Shown here: piece by piece, positions 1 to 13,000 of the stretch
How the letters are laid out: every line of letters begins with the position of its first letter
How positions within the stretch are numbered: position 1 is the first letter of the stretch
Assembly (NCBI GenBank): GCA_028829895.1
Contig: CM054181.1
Span: forward strand, 42,834,759 to 42,898,758
Reading direction: 5' to 3'
DNA length: 64,000 nucleotides
Source of the DNA: Sinotaia quadrata
Lineage: Eukaryota > Mollusca > Gastropoda > Architaenioglossa > Viviparidae
Program-made: the position numbers and the translations under genes
Notes under the pieces: generated by a model
The model's database searches: none
The model's input: the letters and a program-made list of their open reading frames with translations, nothing else
What the model was told of the DNA's origin: nothing

Positions 1-1026
1 TCTTTGCTTTCTAAGTACTAAGGCTGAAAGTATTATTTAAATATTAGTAATAGTATATTAAATTTTAACAGTTATTTTAGTTTACTTTTTAAATGCATGC
101 AAAATATTATCAAAATTAACATATATTACATTTTATTTTTCATAATCACAGTATCTTAAATTGTGAGAGATTTAATACAAAATAAACAACTAGAAAATAC
201 TCTGTTTATGCTGCTAATTGCTATTTTGTCACAGTTTAAAAGAATTTACTTCTACTATTACTTATGTTTATTGAAAAATCATTAGTTTCTTCTGCATCGT
301 TTGAAATAAATAGGCTTACTATAATAATATCATCAGTATTATTACAAATATCCTAGCAATGTAACAGTTAATCTTATCGAACTAATAAGACATTGTACTT
401 AGTGGATTACAACTTAGAGGCCTCTTTGTACTCAGCCTTTAAAGTAATAAGGACATTCTTTCCTAGCGTATAATTTAAGTTGCCTAAAGTTTCTGTATTG
501 TTTATAATGAAGCATTTAGATTACATTGTAAAAAGAAAAATGTAATATTACTAATATTTAAAATAAATAATATGTACTAATATAGGCTATAATAAATGAT
601 TATCTAAAACAGACACTAAGCTTACAAAAATATATTTCTACATAAATTAAGTATGATAAACAATATTTTACGGACAATCAAGCATGCATCTTTAGTTTCA
701 GTAGTGCTCAATATTATATTAATCGCCACATCAAAATTGAAATGCTATTTCGCGTGCAAAGTTTTTACCAATCAATCTATTAAATTCGATCATATCTGAG
801 TGTCAAGTATGCACAAGCATATTAACAAAATGGAAATCCCAAAAAAATGTTACTAAATAAGCAAAAAGTATTTGCAATGATTAATAACTGGATGACTTTA
901 TAAACATATAAATACTAAGACTTCGTTAAAAAGACAAAAGCTCTTGCACCTTACCGAAATAGTTCATCAACTCATCAAAGCAGGAAGAGCTCTTTTGCTG
1001 AGAAAATCAAAGAATTTCTAGTGAAT
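1..1026. other. 5' flank of PSMD13, no gene seen
   Basis: AT-rich sequence with many short A/T runs and no long open frame on either strand. I see no exon of a divergent neighbour and no recognisable repeat family. It probably carries distal promoter sequence. Confidence 0.5.
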
Positions 1027-1054
1027 ACGCATGCGCTTAAATTCGCTCTTCCGG
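1027..1054 (+). promoter_or_regulatory. PSMD13 proximal promoter: NRF1-like and ETS-like motifs
   Basis: ACGCATGCGC at 1027-1036 is close to the palindromic NRF1 consensus. CTTCCGG at 1048-1054 is the reverse complement of the ETS/GABPA core CCGGAAG. Both lie within 50 bases upstream of the ATG at 1076. This pairing is typical of TATA-less housekeeping promoters, and I saw no convincing TATA box nearby. Their role as a promoter is inference; the transcription start is not visible. Confidence 0.45.
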
Positions 1055-1075
1055 GTGATCAAATAAATTACAGCC

Positions 1076-4000
1076 ATGCCTAGAGACGTTGCGTCTTATT
1101 TGAGTGAGCAGCAGCGTAAAAGTACTGGTGAGACTGCTTCAGATTGGGCACAGCTTGAAGAATATTATAATAAAAAGTATGTTTGATTATGAGAAGTGGC
1201 ATCATATGAACTGACTATACAGTTTTCTTATCTTTTCTCGTCATCAAGTCGAGTCTGTGACTAATCAGTTTTGTCAGATTATTCAACAGCTCACATAGTA
1301 AACGCTATGTGCGTTTATAAAAGAAAAGAAAGAATAAAGTTTAATAGAATCAGTAAATGAAGAGGATATTATGTAATTAGTAAGGTGATTAAAGAATGAA
1401 GTGTATGCTACATACAGATTGAGCTGTTAATATCATTTAAACAATTAGCCAGTATTGTGTACATAAATAGTTAAGTTATATATAGAAGTTAAAACAGTTT
1501 CTTATTATACTTATTAATTTTGCTCTTAATAAATAGGTTATGGCATCAGCTGACACTGAAATTGTCATCATTTGTGAAGACACCTGCCTTTGCTAAAGGA
1601 GACGCCTTATTGAGAGTAAGTAAAAATATCAAAATTGCATATTAATTATTAGGCCTATAAATATTTAAATTTTATTTAATTAAAAATATTTAAGAATGAT
1701 AATAAATTCTAATTTCTATTTTGGGCCTCTGTCTAATTATTTAATATTTTTCACTTTTAAAAAAATATTTATTTTTAAAATTTAATTAGGTTCAGGCAAG
1801 CTCTACTCCTAAAGTCCAATTTGGGAAGTGAGTATTGAGTAACATTATTGGTCCCTTTCAGAAACAACCTATCATGGTGACTAGTGGTTATTGCTATTAA
1901 TATTCCCATACATTTTATAAAGATATTTTGCAAATAATTAGAATTTAAACTAATTTCAACTAGTAGTAGTAGCTATTGTTAATGTTCCCACATGTTGAAG
2001 ATATGTTTCATGAAAAATTGGAATGTAAACTGAGAACAGAAACAAAAAAAGAAGCTGTTAAAATCAAAATGATTAATTTATTAACCTTATAAAATAGTTG
2101 TCTTCTTCTCTTGACATTCAAATTATTTTTGAGATTTCTTATGGGAAACCTGGCCTGGGCTGATTTTGCACATATAGTTTCTTTTTAGATGTTGTTGTTA
2201 ATGTGGGGAACGCTTCCGGCTTCCGCCGCTTTCGCGTTTCTTTTTAGACACAGTTGACACTGCTTAAATATGATCAAGATCACTGGATTACACACCACAT
2301 TATTTTTGCATTTATTGGCATCAATTTTTTTTGTTGTTATAAAATATAAGTATAAACATCAGAAAGTGGGTTGTTTTTTGAAACAAATACCTTCACATCA
2401 AGTGTAAACTGTGTTGAATGAAGTCTATTTCTTGACTGAGTGATTAGACACATTATTTTTCCATTTTAAACAGAGTTAACAATTAAAAAAAATCCTTTTA
2501 TCAAAACAACATTTATGAAATATCACTGTTAGGATAATTAAAGTTATTTTATGTTACTCACATATGTGTGTGTCACAGGAAATGAGGGACAGAAATTATA
2601 TTTTATTTCATTTTAAAAAACCGCTAACAAAACTAGTTGAAGTAACCCGAGTTTTGTTATTTTTCATATGTAGCGTGTAACTTCCAGTAACGGTCACCTA
2701 AGATCTCTTTAGTCGACAGACGTTCGTGACACAGTGTGTGTTATTATATCATATTGAATATATATATTAGTTTGTGAAAGATATGTATATTAAACAATTG
2801 GGACAATTACGCATTACTGGTCACATGTTGTTTACGAGAGAAAAGGCCAGTGCGCATTAGAATTGACCACAGAAAGACGTGCAGCACGGACAGCACTAAA
2901 TATCCAAGGGAAAATCGAGTCATGAGGCATAGCTTCTGGAAGTTTCTGGAAACCTTCAGTGAAGCTATATAAGAGGCAAAAGGAAGATTTTACTCTCAAT
3001 GTTGAAAACGTCGATTCGTCTGAAGCCAGTCTAACTTCACGTATGAATTATCTCATGTACAGAGATTTCATAAAGGAAAGCTGCAAAAATCTCTTTCCAT
3101 CCGTTTTCCATCCGTCTGATGCCATATATTGAGTAACGAGGCAAAATTACTTCAGTATAATTTTTGGCAAAGTGGAAAGTTCACTGTCAAGAAAAACCGA
3201 TGTATGCGACGCTGGTTGTATGCAGTTAACGACACGAGGGACCAATTTGTTCTCCCCCCTGTCTGAGTTTGGTTGACAGTCTGTCCCGCAATTGAGAGGC
3301 TAGCACCGAGATAGTCTCACAGACATCCGGATTTCTACACTCAATGTAATGCGACGACACATCCCACTGGACGACTCCATCCGATAATGCTAAACGTCGT
3401 TGGGGTGTCCGTTTCCACGACAACCAAGAAACAACGACAGTTATCGAGGCTGACAACAGTCAGCTACAATTTCAGATTTCTCCCCACTGATAATCTGAAA
3501 GTGGTGCCTAGATTCTGCAGAATCTTCACCTGTAATGCGACGCCGCAATTGCGTCTGTCTTCACTTTGAAGTGCCCCTTATAAGTGACGTGTGAGATTAC
3601 GTCATCTCCTTGGAACTCTGACATTAATAGTGAGTAATAATTAGCACGGCTAACGCGCACATACTTAACTCTAGGACTCTAAGAAAATGAACACTATTAT
3701 ATCATTTGTGAAATACGAACTTTAATGTTAAAATTAATGCTTATGTTATATGTGAACTATTGTTAAAGTGGCCCCATTTGCCGCATAAGAATTGTGTAAT
3801 TAATCTTTATTTTATATTTTGAATTTCATCATTTTCATCTCCCCTTATTTCCCACAGAGTGTATGACATTGGAAAGTTGAATGTATGATTAATCACTGTG
3901 CGAAAGAGTAGTGTCCCTTTTAAATCAGGAAATAAATAACCTGATTTAACCATTCTTTCAACTCTCTTGTTATTCATAGTTTTTGAGAGGGACGAAAGAA

Positions 4001-7000
4001 TTTGTGTTAGTATTGTTTTGCACCATTCGTCTGTTCGTCCATTTATTCACCATGATACTCACTCACAACACACACCGCCAATAAAACGTTCCTTGGCATG
4101 ACACAATAAAACTGGGCCCCACCCAAACATCAATGGTGTGTGTCATGTGTGTCTATGTAACAACCTGACACGACGTAGTACTGGCATATGTCATACGGGC
4201 TTTTCTTGGAGGTGCACCGGAGCAGGCCAAAAATAGACTTCACTCCTTGCATCTCTAACTTCAGCTCGGGTCGGCTTGTGACGAGCCTCCCAGTTTGTGA
4301 CAGTGTGATATATGAAAAAAAATGTTTGTTAATTATAATAATAATTGTTATTAATAACCAGTTTCTATTTAAGTTATCTTTTAATTCTGAAATGTTACAG
4401 TATTGTGTATATCTACTAATACTATATGAAATGTGTTAAAGTTTCAGTACAACTTTCAACATTATAATTACTTTTCTCTTATTATTTTTGTTTATTAATA
4501 TTTACACTTAGTAGAGAAAAAAGTTATTGACAAACATCATCACAGTAATACATTTATATACCTGTTGCATTTTGTTTTAGTAGTAAAATTTGTAAAATAT
4601 TCAAAACTTTATAAAATATTAAAAATTAATATTTTTTAAATTTCCTTCTAGCTGTATGAAAACTTCATTACAGACTTTGAGCATAGGTATGTCAAACTTT
4701 CTTTTAAATATCTGAATATTTGTAAAGAATGCAAGTACATTATTGATGTTATACCTTGTTATTTATTGTTTATATTAGATAGTGGCATATGCCAGCATTT
4801 CAAATATTTATGATTTTCTGTTACATATCTTGAAAAATCAACAGTTTATGTTATGAAAATTGATGGTTTTTCAAATTTTGTTGATGTGTATGTTTAAATG
4901 TAAGTGGTAGACCTTGCTGGGAAATAATATCACTTTCATAGGTAATAGGTACTGCCCTCCTCCCCCAATATCTATACCTACCAGTCTGTTACAACATTTT
5001 TAAATTGGAAATTTTTGAGATTATTTCTAAGAAATCCAACATGGTGACTGTTCATTTTGGTTCCCATAGCAACAGATGATTATAATATAAAATTTATGAT
5101 TATTATTTTACATTCACACAGTCAAGAGTGACAAATTAATACAACAGAATCTTACAGGAAAACAGATTTATTTTACTGCCACACGTTGCCTTAAAAACAA
5201 CTGAAACAAGAAAACTAAACTATAACAAATCAGAATGGTGGATTTACATACAAATTGATAATATATAAATATCAAGACAGTGTATTTACAGAGATACAAA
5301 ATGTATTTATAAATGTTCAGCTAGAACGAACGTTGACACATGAAAAAAACTTCTATTTCTGCATTTAAAAGATGCATCTTGGGAACTTTTGAAAATTACC
5401 CTAGACTCCTTGTATCTCTGCACAAAAAGAAGCACATTTCAGGTAGACGATAAGTAAATGAATATTGGCTATGACTTATACTCTACTTTTGAACTGTCCT
5501 AAGTGCAGGCATCTAGCAGGAATATATATGCATCAAGCCAGACTTGCACTTAAGGCTAGAAGCAATCAGTGAATGAGTAGTTGTCATTGAAGTGCCAAAA
5601 AGGAAGTGATCTTGTACTGTATTCTGCTGTCAGTAGGTAGTGAAGTGCCAGAAAGGAATTAATTTTTAATTGTGTTCTGCTGTCAATATATCAGTCAGTG
5701 AAGTGCCGGAAAGGAAGAGATCTTGTGTTGTATTCTGCTGTCAATAGGTAGTGAAGTGCCAGAAAGGAATTAATCTTTCATTGTGTTCTGCTGTCAATAG
5801 GTAGTCAGTGAAGTGCTGGAAAGGAAGAGATCTTGTGTTGTATTCTGCAGTGAAAAGGTAGTCATTGAAGACTCACAGAAGTAAAAGTGGTAATGTGTTG
5901 TATTCTGCTGTGAAAAAGGTGGCCAGTGAAATCTGTTTAAAAACAGAATTGATCTTGTGTTGTTTTCTACTGTGAAAAAGGTAGCCAGTGAAATCTATTT
6001 AGAAGTAGAATTGGATTTTGTATTCTGCTGTGAGTAGGTAGCCAGTGAAGTGAAGACTGTAATAGTAGAGTGATGTGATCCGTTTGAAGTGCTCAAAGAT
6101 TTCTTATTGCAATGGTTTTTTAATCTTTTAACATCTATCTGTTCAGAAGACACAGTGGTAGACCAGAGAAGAATGTACCAGTGAACAAAGAAGAATGTGA
6201 TGGTATCACTGCAAGAAAATTGCCAATACTTGATTGCCAATACAGCGCTAATGTCAAGCATTTTAAAAAAAAATGTTGATATGTACCATTTTTTTTGTGC
6301 AAATGCAATGGAATAGTCATAAAACAGCTTCTTGACCAGGCTATAGGCAGATTTACATATATTTAGTATTAAATACATGTCACTTTTCTGCAGGACACAT
6401 GCATATTCAAACTAGTCACAATATTGTCAGTTTTGGTTTTGTGTGCCAATCTGTTAAAACTGAATATATAAATACTCTTGTTTACAATGTGCATACATAT
6501 TCCTTATTGTCATAGTTATTAATGACTTATTTGGTTTCAGTTTGGTATCATTCATGTTGTTAACATTTTTCTGTGTATAATCATTGTATTGTATAAATTG
6601 TTACTATTTTTTCTTATTCTTAAACAGAATTAACCCTCTTGCTCTGACTGAGATATGTGTGCTCGTTGTGAAGCAGATTTCAGGTATTATTATTTGTGTA
6701 TCAGTTTTCTTTTTTGTTGTTAATGCACATATTTTTCCTTATTACATGTAGAAATTGGCATAATTCACGTGCTATAATAATCCAGAGAAGTGATCTCCCC
6801 TTTCCATCACTTTTCACATTTGTAGGATTATTGTTTGGTAATCTTATAATTCTGTCAATTATGAATGATCTCCCCTGCCAGCTCTTGCCAAGCTTTTAAA
6901 ATTGACTTCCTTCAGTTGGTAGTCTTCACAGTTGTAAGAGTCACACATACTGCACATATATCACCTGCAACACTTGTAGGATTAACTTCAAGAAATTGTA

Positions 7001-10000
7001 ATCACAGAATGATTCTGATAATTATAAGAGTGACTTCTCCTGTAGTTTAACTGCCCATTCCTTTTTGAAATAAGAGCAAATGCTCTTGTATTTCATCCGT
7101 AGATTTCTGTAGACCCATGTCCCTCCTACCCACTCTAAGTAACCAATACTTGAAAGAATAATAAACAAATGCATGTAATTCCACTTTGAAACAGTAGCAT
7201 ACTTTTTGACAACCAATATGGATTCATACTAAAACACTCTTATACAGATCAGACAGACTGATTTAACTTAAATATGACAGACTGATTGACAAACAAATGG
7301 TAATTTTCTTAGACATTACTCAAGCATTCAAGAAGTTTAGCACTCTACCATATTGTAAAACTCAAACTAGGAATCACAGAGAAATCACATGAATACATCA
7401 AAAACTTCCTTCAGCAGTGAAACATTTCACACAGTTAGATAGCATAAACTCATTAATATACACAAACATACATGGCACACCATAGATAATGCCCTAAGCC
7501 AACACTAGTTAGCATTGCATCCTATGATATGATCAAATCACACAAAACAGACATATACTTATCACAGATGACTCAACCTTGTATCATGCACATCAAAATC
7601 AACAACAAACACAACTATAAAAGCATTCCATTAATGATGGACTGGACAATAAAATGGGAACCATAAACTGTTACCAGGCAACAAAAACACTAGACTTCTC
7701 ACTCGAAACAGAAAAAGTATACACCCCTTTCACCATACACAGCACACCAATACAATTTACCAGAAACAATAAAACTTCTAGGAATAACTATAGACAAAAA
7801 CAGAGACATCACATAACCAATGCAACAAACTAAACACACTAAATATAACTATAGACAAAAACAGAGACATCACATAACCAAATGCAACAAACTAAACACA
7901 CTAAATATAACTATAGACAAAAACAGAGATATCACTTAACCAATGCAACAAACTAAACACACTAAATATAACTAGAGGACAAAAACAGAGACATCACATA
8001 ACCAATGCAACAAACTAAACACGCTAAATATAACTATAGACAAAAGCAGAGACATCACATAACCAATGCAACAAACTAAACACACTAAATATAACTAGAG
8101 GACAAAAATGGGAAGCAGGCATACACACACCGTAATAGCCACACAAGCATTAATACTTTCAGTAATAGAGTAGGTGCTTAATATGCATGCAGCCACTAGA
8201 AATCCAAAACCTGCAAATCGGGCAAAACTAGCTGCTATACTTAGCTCTAGTACATTCACCTGGAACCAAAACAACACAAATGTATATGCATGCATGCACA
8301 CACATACAGAGAACATCTTACTACAAGAACAAAAAGTAAAACAAGCATTAAGACACTGGGCAAATAAGGCAATGCACAGAAACACACCTTCAAACTAACG
8401 TTACAATATAATGTAGAAATTTGGGATTTTAGGAAAAGCAAAAGGTAACAAATGCAAAACAGATGGACAGAAAAATATCTCTCACTGATGCTATAGACAG
8501 AATGCCTAATACACAAACTTAACAGACATATACAAAATCCTCCCAGAACACACACATTACACTCTTCATGGATACTGAAAATACCAACCACATATGTAGC
8601 TCTTTTTTAAGCACAAAAGGCAAAAACTCAACATGCCAAACCAATTGTATTACATCTTGAACAATTTAACCTCACATTATCAAATCACCACACATATATT
8701 GATGGGTTAAAAGCAGAAACATGCACTAGTGTAATTTATCATTCCAACACGGGCACCAACAACTACAAACTAAAAAAAAAACAACCACTCCACTCACTTT
8801 TCACATATAAACTTATACAATACAAGAAGCACTTAATACACAAATGCCTCCTCCCCCCCCTCCCATTACAGATATAATTATAGCAGACTCTCCATAAAAA
8901 TACTGCAAAATCCATACAATCAAAACACCCTCCTACCCCCCCTTCATTAGAAACAGTACAGTCACTGTAAGACAGAGGAACCAACATACAATATTATGTT
9001 ATCTATCGAATACATTCTAGCAATGATACAGTTGACCATTGCACTAAATATGCCACCATACCTATATATAGAACAGAACTTACATCAGAAAGATACATTA
9101 TATATAATAAAACATATTTCGCAACTTAAATCCAGATGACAAGTAAATAGACTAAACTGAACTAAACATTCCTTTTCCACAAAACAAACACATGCACCCA
9201 AACTTGCATACACTGCAGAAAAGGACATCTCAGTTCAGCAGTTCTTAATTAATATGCTGAATTACAGAAACACTGCCTTACACCCAAAAATAATCTAGCA
9301 CATGCAGAACTACCAGTCTCCACAGACACATGGTGTCCTATTTCTTTAAAAACAACATGAAACATACTCAGAGCACTAATGCAATATCTAGCAGGCACAA
9401 ACATTAGAATAACACACAGAATTCTGTGGCTTTTTATCAAATCAAGAAGAGAGAAAAAAAGTGACCTGATCCCTCACCCCCACAGTCCAGAACTTTTAAT
9501 AAGAGAAAAGCTGTCTTGAAGAAAAAAAGCAAAACCCCCCAAAAATATATTTTATCTTTTGAGTTTATAGTTTGCTCTTTTTTGTTTTGGCTTCAGATCC
9601 AGAATAATCTGTTTTTGTAAACTGTTCCTGTTTTCTTTCAGATCCAAAACAAGCTGTTGAATTTCTTGAAAAGGTCAAAGAAAAGGTTGGTATTTCAAGT
9701 TTTCTTTGTTGAATATTGACTTTGTTCAATATTAAATTACATATTTAACTTCTGGTTATTTTATGTACAAAATACTAAATGAAAAAAAAAAATCTAATTC
9801 TTATTACATATTTTTGTCTATTCTTCATAAGGTATAAAGAGAAATATTTATATTCTCAGTTAGCTATATTTGTCTTAATGTGAATTTTATTGTTTTAATT
9901 CAATTTACAGGTGAAATCAAGTGATGAAGCGAAAATTCTTTGTTTGACAACCATTGGCAATATTCGTCTGCGAAACAAGGATTTTGAAAATGTGAAGGTA

Positions 10001-13000
10001 ACACTTATCTTCACATGATGACAGTTAATTAAAAAAACAACAAACATAAGAAAAGAAACTACAAAATTTAGAAAAGAAGTAGCAAAAGTAAGAAAAGTAA
10101 CCACAAAAAAAAAATAAGAAAAGAAACAACAAAAGTTTAAAAAATAACAACAAAAGGAAGTTTGGGATCATTTTTGTCTTGGATAAATTTTACTTATGTG
10201 TCTTTGTTTGGCAGTTTGTTAGAAATCTGCATAATTATGAATCATTTTGTATATATTTGTAGTAATTATTTGTAAACTCACTTTCACAGGGTAAAGTTTT
10301 ATTTGCCCTGGTGTGGGTTAATCACTTTGTTTAATATTTATAGTTCCAAAGGTTCATACCTAAGAACATTCAGAAATAAAAATTATCTCCACTCCAGACT
10401 CTTTAAATCTTCTTTTGTTTCTGAATCTACTCATCACTCTACTCTTGAGCCTCCATGTTTCTGAATCTCATTTCTATTGTAATTCATGGAATATCCTCAC
10501 CAGTCTCTTTTGTAAAATAGGCTGAGTGCCCCCATCTCCAATTCACTGAATGCTCTCACCCACCAGTTGAAATAAACTGAAAGCCCTTGAAATTGTTAAA
10601 TGCCTGAATTTCCTCATCCATTTCTGTGTAGTAATAGAGTGCCTTCACCTTTGTTTTCACCATCTCTATACCATATTTCACAATTTTTCTTGTAATAAAC
10701 TCGAGTGCCCTCACCCATCTGTGTACCATTTTGCTTAGTGACATTACCATCACTCTTGTAGTGATCCCACCATTCTTTTTAAGTTCATGAATGTCTTCAA
10801 CCATATATTTGCCATTTCACCAACTCTGCTGTAATTCAATCATCTCTTAATAAAAATCACCATGGATGCCCTTAATCACCTCTAAACATTTTCGGAGCCC
10901 TCAACCAACTCTACATTAATTGACGAAGTGCCCTCACCATTGTTATTTAGTTCATGAATGCCCCCAACCACCTCAATATTTCACTTAGTTGTTATATTTT
11001 CTTTGTTTTTTTTTTGTAGGAACAGTTTGTATTTTACTGCATTTTACATCCATTTACTGCATGCACATATTTGATGGATTCTAGATTATATGTCTGCAGT
11101 TTGATTCTGAATATCATAGTTGTAGAAACAATTCAAAGTACTTTAAACAAATGAATGTAATTGTAGCATTAAAATGTTTAACGGGATTCTGTCTCATTGT
11201 CTCTATAAAACTGCAATAGGTTCAGAGCTGCTACAAGTTTCTTCTTAATTTTCTATACCTTGTAGGTTAGTATAGAAGAAAGTCAGGGTATTCTTGATGG
11301 CATTAATGGTGTGACTTCAGTACATAGTCGTTTCTATGAGTTGACCTCAAACTACCACAAACTACTGGGTAACCATGCAGATTACTACAAGGAAGCACTC
11401 CGTTACCTTGGCTGTGTGGAACTCTCAGACATTCCAAGTAAGCCCTTTTAGGATGCTAATTTTTGTCATATGGTTCATAGTTTAGTTTATTTGGCTCACA
11501 GAATCATTTTTGCATACCTCATGTCAATGAATGTTTATCATTCTGTTGGGTTGTACAATGTAGATTTTGTTTGCATTCCTCAGTCTTTTATATACTTGAG
11601 TATATTTTTATAGCAACTCATAAATTGTATTTATATGTATATTTTGATTGTAGCTGTTCACAAACTGTTTTAGCTGTTTATATAATGTACATTTTGGATA
11701 TAACTGTTCAATTTTGGCTATATAATGTACACACATATAATGTTCACACTTATTACAGCTGCTGAACAAGCAGAGAGAGCCTTTAACCTTGGATTGGCAG
11801 CCATTTTGGGGGAGGGTGTCTATAACTTTGGTGAACTGGTAAAACTTTAATTTTATTACTTTACCTGTTTGTTATTCTTTTTTATTCTTGCCTACAATTA
11901 TTTTATTTTATTGTAATTGGTATTTATTGGACTTGGAATAGTGTTAAGAGTAAAGGAGAAATTTCATTATGTTTTCTTCTCAATACTTTGTGTTTGACAT
12001 CAAAAAAAGAAAAAAGACAAGTTATTCTCCACCACGCAGAAACTATTTATTCTAAGAGTTCGGTTAATATTTAGAAAACATGTTCAGAGGATAAAATTAG
12101 TCACTTCAGGTAATTTTAGTTTTTTTGAAAATTGTATTGCGAGTAAAAAAATAATAAGACTGGCTTTATGGAGTGATATAATGTAATATAGCAGTCACTG
12201 TACTTTGTTAAATAATTCTCGTGCGGTTAAAAGAAAAAATCAAGAAAATTTGCCATTTCAACATTTTCTATTTCTTTTAATCAAAATAATGGGGGAAAAA
12301 ATCAGTTACTTTGGTTTTAAATGATCTATTGCTGAATTTTTCTTTTAGCTAGCTCATGATGTTCTACTTTCACTGAAAAACACAGACAGAGAATGGCTTG
12401 TAGACCTTTTGTATGCATTCAACAGTGGAAACATTGCAAAATTTGACGAGCTCAAGAAGTTCTGGGGAGTCCAGGTATCTCTTTTATTTCATAAACGTGA
12501 TACCGTATTTATAGTGATTAATGTGTGACTTGTTGATAATACTCTTCCAGTGACATTTCATTTATAGTTTATCGTAACCTTATTTCTTTTCTCATACATT
12601 TGGCTTTGATCATATTATTTTCTTTGTCAAGGGAATTAATTTCAGTTCAAAGTATCTTTCTTTTTATTTAGAAATTATATTACATATATTATATCATTAT
12701 TGCCACTAAAAAGATGAATTCGCTGTTGAATGTCTGTACAACTTAGATGACCATATTTTCTGCTGATTTAGCCTTGACATAGTGTAGAGTGTGTACTCTC
12801 ATATTACGTGTAGGATAGCACTGATGGTTACATAAAGAGAAATTCTCTCTTCTTGCAATAATGATAAGACCCGATGTTTTCTAAAACTTTCTTCTATTTC
12901 TTATTTAGTATTGATATATTCTAGCGCTTGCTGTTTTTTTCCCTTTGCAGCCTGATCTATCAGCTGCTGAACCGCAGATGAGGCAGAAAATCTCTTTGCT

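Noticed and set aside
8095..8987. Several 70-110 codon frames on both strands
   Set aside because: Fragments and antisense of the dead LINE at 7240-9480.
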